From: an uncultured Collinsella sp.
GTDB taxonomy: Bacteria; Actinomycetota; Coriobacteriia; Coriobacteriales; Coriobacteriaceae
Length of the DNA stretch: 15,141 nt
Direction of reading: 5' to 3'
NCBI GenBank assembly: GCA_902479205.1
Contig: CABSNX010000023.1
Span: 1-15,141 of the forward strand
Shown here: positions 12,525-15,141 of the stretch, piece by piece
Layout: every line of letters starts with the position of its first letter
Numbering within the stretch: the first letter of the stretch is position 1
Translations under genes and position numbers: made by a program
The notes under the pieces: model-generated
Seen by the model: only the letters and a program-made list of their open reading frames with translations
Database searches by the model: none
What the model was told of the DNA's origin: nothing

Positions 12525-14489
12525 ATGGCAGAGAACCAGAACGTCGCCGATCAGGCCTCGACGCTCAACGACGAGCGCGCCACGCGTCTGGCAAAGCGCG
12601 CCGCCCTGTTCGAGGCGGGCCAGAACCCCTATCCCGAGCACTCCGAGATCGAGGACTATGTCGTTGACATTGAGGCCAAATATGCCGATCTTGCCGATGG
12701 CGAGGATACTGAGGACGTCGTGAAGATCGGCGGCCGCGTGGTCGCCAAGCGCGGTCAGGGCAAGATCATGTTTATCGTCGTGCGCGACGCTACCGCCGAG
12801 ATTCAGCTGTTCTGCCGTATTAACGACATGGACGAGGCGGCCTGGAGCACGCTTAAGGCCCTCGACTTGGGCGATATCCTGGGCGTGACCGGCGTGGTCG
12901 TGCGCACCAAGCGTGGCCAGCTTTCCGTCGCCCCCAAGAGCGCGACGCTGCTCTCCAAGGCCGTTCGCCCGCTGCCCGAGAAGTTCCATGGCCTCTCCGA
13001 CAAGGAGACCCGCTATCGTCAGCGCTATGTCGACCTGATTGCCAACGACGATGTTCGCGAGACCTTCCGCAAGCGCTCGCAGATTCTCTCCACCTTCCGC
13101 CGCTTTATGGAGTCCGACGGCTACATGGAGGTCGAGACCCCCATTCTGCAGACTATCCAGGGTGGCGCTACGGCTAAGCCGTTCATCACGCACTTCAACG
13201 CGCTCGATCAAGAGTGCTACCTGCGCATTGCTACCGAGCTGCACCTCAAGCGCTGCATCGTCGGTGGCTTTGAGCGTGTCTTCGAGATTGGCCGCATCTT
13301 CCGCAACGAGGGTATGGACCTCACCCACAACCCCGAGTTCACCACGATGGAGGCCTATCGTGCCTTCTCCGATCTCGAGGGCATGAAGGCACTCGCCCAG
13401 GGTGTCATCAAGGCTGCCAACAAGGCCATCGGCAACCCCGAGGTCATTGAGTACCAGGGTCAGACCATCGATCTTTCCGGTGAGTGGGCAAGCCGTCCCA
13501 TGACCGACATCGTCTCGGACGTGCTCGGCAAGCAGGTCACCATCGACACGCCGGTCGAGGAGCTTGCCGCCGCCGCACGCGAGAAGGGCCTGGAGATTAA
13601 GCCCGAGTGGACTGCTGGCAAGATCATCGCCGAGATTTACGATGAGCTGGGCGAGGACACCATCGTCAACCCGACCTTCGTATGCGATTACCCCATCGAG
13701 GTCAGCCCGCTTGCCAAGCGTTTTGAGGACGATCCGCGCCTGACGCACCGCTTTGAGCTGGTCATCGCCGGCCACGAGTACGCCAACGCATTCTCCGAGC
13801 TCAACGACCCGGTCGACCAGGCCGAGCGCTTTGCTGCCCAGATGGCTGAGAAGGCCGGCGGCGACGACGAGGCTATGGAGTACGACGAGGACTACGTGCG
13901 CGCCCTCGAGTACGGTATGCCTCCCGCGGGCGGCATCGGCATCGGTATCGATCGCGTGGTCATGCTGCTCACCAACCAGGCTTCCATTCGCGACGTCCTG
14001 CTGTTCCCGCACATGAAGCCCGAGAAGGGTTTCCAGTCCGGTGCCGCCGCTGCCAAGGCTGCCGAGGCCGGCAACGCCGCAAGCCCGTTCGTTAAGCCGC
14101 TCAAGCCCACGCTCGATTACTCCAAGATCGCCGTTGAGCCGCTGTTCGAGGAATTCGTCGACTTTGATACCTTCTCCAAGAGCGATTTCCGCGCTGTGAA
14201 GGTCAAGGCATGCGAGGCCGTCAAGAAGTCCAAGAAGCTGCTGAACTTTACGCTCGACGACGGCACCGGCACCGACCGCACCATCCTCTCCGGCATCCAT
14301 GGCTACTATGAGCCCGAGGACCTGGTCGGCAAGACCTTGCTCGCCATCACCAATCTGCCTCCGCGCAAGATGATGGGTATTCCCAGCTGCGGTATGCTGA
14401 TCAGCGCCATCCACGAGGAGGAGGGCGAGGAGCGCCTCAACCTGATTCAGCTCGACGCTTCCATCCCCGCCGGCGCAAAGATGTACTAG
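12525..14489 (+). CDS. lysS: Lysyl-tRNA synthetase (class II) with C-terminal tRNA-binding OB domain
   Basis: A 654-residue enzyme that charges tRNA-Lys. After a polar leader, the anticodon-binding OB domain spans about 60-150 (KIGGRVVAKRGQGKIMF). The class-II catalytic core follows, with motif 2 in FRNEGMDLTHNPEFTTMEAY and motif 3 in GMPPAGGIGIGIDR, ending near LLFPHMKPEKG (about residue 505). Ordinary bacterial LysRS stops about here. This protein goes on through an Ala-rich linker into a domain at about 541-654 (FEEFVDFDTFSKSDFRAV, then LVGKTLLAITNLPPRKMMGIPS). That domain closely resembles the C-terminal dimerising tRNA-binding domain of bacterial MetRS, Trbp111 and EMAPII. It probably raises tRNA affinity in a non-specific way. 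The reading frame is continuous, so the fusion is real. TGAGGAG precedes the ATG. Confidence 0.95.
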   Translation: MAENQNVADQASTLNDERATRLAKRAALFEAGQNPYPEHSEIEDYVVDIEAKYADLADGEDTEDVVKIGGRVVAKRGQGKIMFIVVRDATAEIQLFCRINDMDEAAWSTLKALDLGDILGVTGVVVRTKRGQLSVAPKSATLLSKAVRPLPEKFHGLSDKETRYRQRYVDLIANDDVRETFRKRSQILSTFRRFMESDGYMEVETPILQTIQGGATAKPFITHFNALDQECYLRIATELHLKRCIVGGFERVFEIGRIFRNEGMDLTHNPEFTTMEAYRAFSDLEGMKALAQGVIKAANKAIGNPEVIEYQGQTIDLSGEWASRPMTDIVSDVLGKQVTIDTPVEELAAAAREKGLEIKPEWTAGKIIAEIYDELGEDTIVNPTFVCDYPIEVSPLAKRFEDDPRLTHRFELVIAGHEYANAFSELNDPVDQAERFAAQMAEKAGGDDEAMEYDEDYVRALEYGMPPAGGIGIGIDRVVMLLTNQASIRDVLLFPHMKPEKGFQSGAAAAKAAEAGNAASPFVKPLKPTLDYSKIAVEPLFEEFVDFDTFSKSDFRAVKVKACEAVKKSKKLLNFTLDDGTGTDRTILSGIHGYYEPEDLVGKTLLAITNLPPRKMMGIPSCGMLISAIHEEEGEERLNLIQLDASIPAGAKMY

Positions 14490-14492
14490 GGG

Positions 14493-14520
14493 GTTACGCG
14501 GGTTTACCAACCCGCGTAAC
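14493..14520 (+). repeat. Perfect 12-bp hairpin after lysS
   Basis: GTTACGCGGGTT (14493-14504) pairs perfectly with AACCCGCGTAAC (14509-14520) around TACC, three bases after the lysS stop. No T-run follows, so it is not a standard intrinsic terminator. It may protect the 3' end of the lysS mRNA or act as a T-less terminator. Confidence 0.6.
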
Positions 14521-14533
14521 GGCTCGACGCTGC

Positions 14534-14632
14534 GCGGGCCGCATTTGGACAATCTGACGTTCAACTTCAAGGGCGCGACCAGAAGGTCAGCGCCCTTTCG
14601 TTTCACGTCACCTTGTCACAAATGCGGCCCGC
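14534..14632. repeat. 99-bp long imperfect palindrome with terminator-like tip
   Basis: The outer 12 bases (14536-14547) are perfectly complementary to 14619-14630. Pairing resumes through GACAA, TGACGT and AAGGGCGC up to the tip GACC-AGA-A-GGTC. Almost the whole segment is therefore one hairpin of about 45 bp per arm with small bulges. The inner part (14569-14605), GGGCGC/GCGCCC followed by TTTCGTTT, can act as the lysS terminator in the plus direction. A long, nearly complete palindrome like this suggests a dispersed intergenic repeat that has been recruited as a terminator. Confidence 0.65.
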
Positions 14633-14711
14633 TCGCTGACTTTTGCTCAACCTATGGTGTCATCTCGCCCCAAAAGGACCTTGCTCACTCTGGCGGGCTT
14701 TCGCTGTCGTT

Positions 14712-14736
14712 GCCAAGGCATCGGCGTTGCCTTGGC
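14712..14736. repeat. 9-bp inverted repeat upstream of the terminal gene
   Basis: GCCAAGGCA (14712-14720) and TGCCTTGGC (14728-14736) form a perfect 9-bp stem with a 7-base loop. No T-run follows on the plus side. On the minus side the sequence after it is not T-rich either. It may be a regulatory dyad or part of the repeat-rich interval. Nothing else definite is seen between 14633 and 14860. Confidence 0.4.
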
Positions 14737-14878
14737 CGTCAATAGTCATCGGGGGCATTCTTAAACGACTACTCAACGGCTATTGCGCACATGGCTCGCA
14801 TGACAGCCGTCTCTTTTATGTTTCCTTTAGCCGTTGCTGCTTAGGATGGGGGTTAGTCGGGAGGAAGGGAGTGTCTAT

Positions 14879-15141
14879 ATGGACGACGCGAGCGAGCGTG
14901 CAATCGAAGAGGACATGCTCGATCAGTTCAATTACTTTGACGATGAGGATGAGGAGCTGATCGATCGTCGCGAGCCGGCGCCGCTTGACTCATTTGATCT
15001 GGTCGATGAAGAGCCCGACGAGGACGAGGGCGAATCAACGGAGCCCCCACAGCCCTCGCGCCTTGACTCGCTGCTTTCGAGAGCCCCCATGCACCACGGT
15101 GTCCGTACCGGCGCGCTTCATATGAAAACTGACTGGCGCCA
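14879..15141 (+). CDS. Unrecognised acidic protein, N-terminal part (runs off the window)
   Basis: An open frame from ATG 14879 continues without a stop to the last base, giving 87 complete codons. The ribosome site is good (GGGAGGAAGGGAG, ending seven bases before the ATG). The protein begins MDDASERAIEEDML and is strongly acidic and Pro/Ser-containing through about residue 65 (runs such as DDEDEEL and DEEPDEDEGE). It then becomes more basic (SRLDSLLSRAPMHHGVRTG). This looks like a disordered acidic N-terminal tail leading into a folded domain that lies beyond the window. There is no signal peptide or membrane segment. I do not recognise the family and assign no function. The gap of nearly 390 bases after lysS suggests separate transcription. 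Confidence 0.7.
   Translation, partial: MDDASERAIEEDMLDQFNYFDDEDEELIDRREPAPLDSFDLVDEEPDEDEGESTEPPQPSRLDSLLSRAPMHHGVRTGALHMKTDWR

Noticed and set aside
12393..14606. Minus-strand open frame of 737 codons opposite lysS and greA.
   Set aside because: It is an antisense shadow of lysS with Leu/Gly/Asp/Val-rich low-information sequence, and lysS has complete family motifs on the other strand.

Overview
The window is a GC-rich bacterial chromosome segment of densely packed housekeeping genes. The overall look suggests Coriobacteriia (Actinomycetota), most likely Collinsella or a close relative. The basis is codon style, the mix of a Veg protein, an MEP-pathway kinase and a Tat component, and tRNAs with encoded CCA. 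No marker here proves the taxon. The first 42 bases are not biological: they match the Illumina Nextera read-2 transposase adapter preceded by what looks like an 8-base i7 index. The contig therefore begins inside a truncated argB, and the first codons of any ORF called there are adapter.

Layout. (1) 43-1875: the end of an arginine operon, argB (5' truncated) then argD, closed by a long hairpin terminator. (2) 1993-2209: an AT-rich, gene-free stretch bounded by 33-bp imperfect inverted repeats, resembling a small foldback or MITE-like element. (3) 2303-4304, minus strand: tRNA-Val(TAC) with its own -10 box and terminator, and asnB (glutamine-dependent asparagine synthetase). (4) 4605-8790, plus strand: a MurE-like ligase, a HAD-IIB phosphatase, murI (glutamate racemase) and rph (RNase PH), spaced like an operon. 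A 12-bp palindrome follows it. (5) 8937-10028: rdgB-type XTP/dITP diphosphatase and dtd (D-aminoacyl-tRNA deacylase). (6) 10159-11354: a Veg-family gene behind a clear promoter, nearly overlapping ispE. (7) 11404-14489: tRNA-Pro(CGG), tatA, greA and lysS, separated by good intrinsic terminators. lysS encodes a lysyl-tRNA synthetase with an extra C-terminal tRNA-binding OB domain. (8) 14490-14878: a non-coding stretch with three separate hairpins, one a 99-bp long palindrome. (9) 14879 to the end: the start of an unrecognised acidic protein that runs off the window.

The genes serve arginine and asparagine synthesis, peptidoglycan precursors (D-Glu from MurI, stem-peptide residue 3 from the MurE-like ligase), isoprenoid precursors, RNA processing, nucleotide-pool and tRNA quality control, protein export and translation. 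I found no phage, CRISPR, toxin-antitoxin or defence system. The points most worth a second look are the adapter contamination, the two palindromic intergenic elements, a perfect dyad inside the tatA promoter, a possible alternative RNA fold between greA and lysS, the LysRS fusion, and the non-DNPR motif of the MurE-like ligase.
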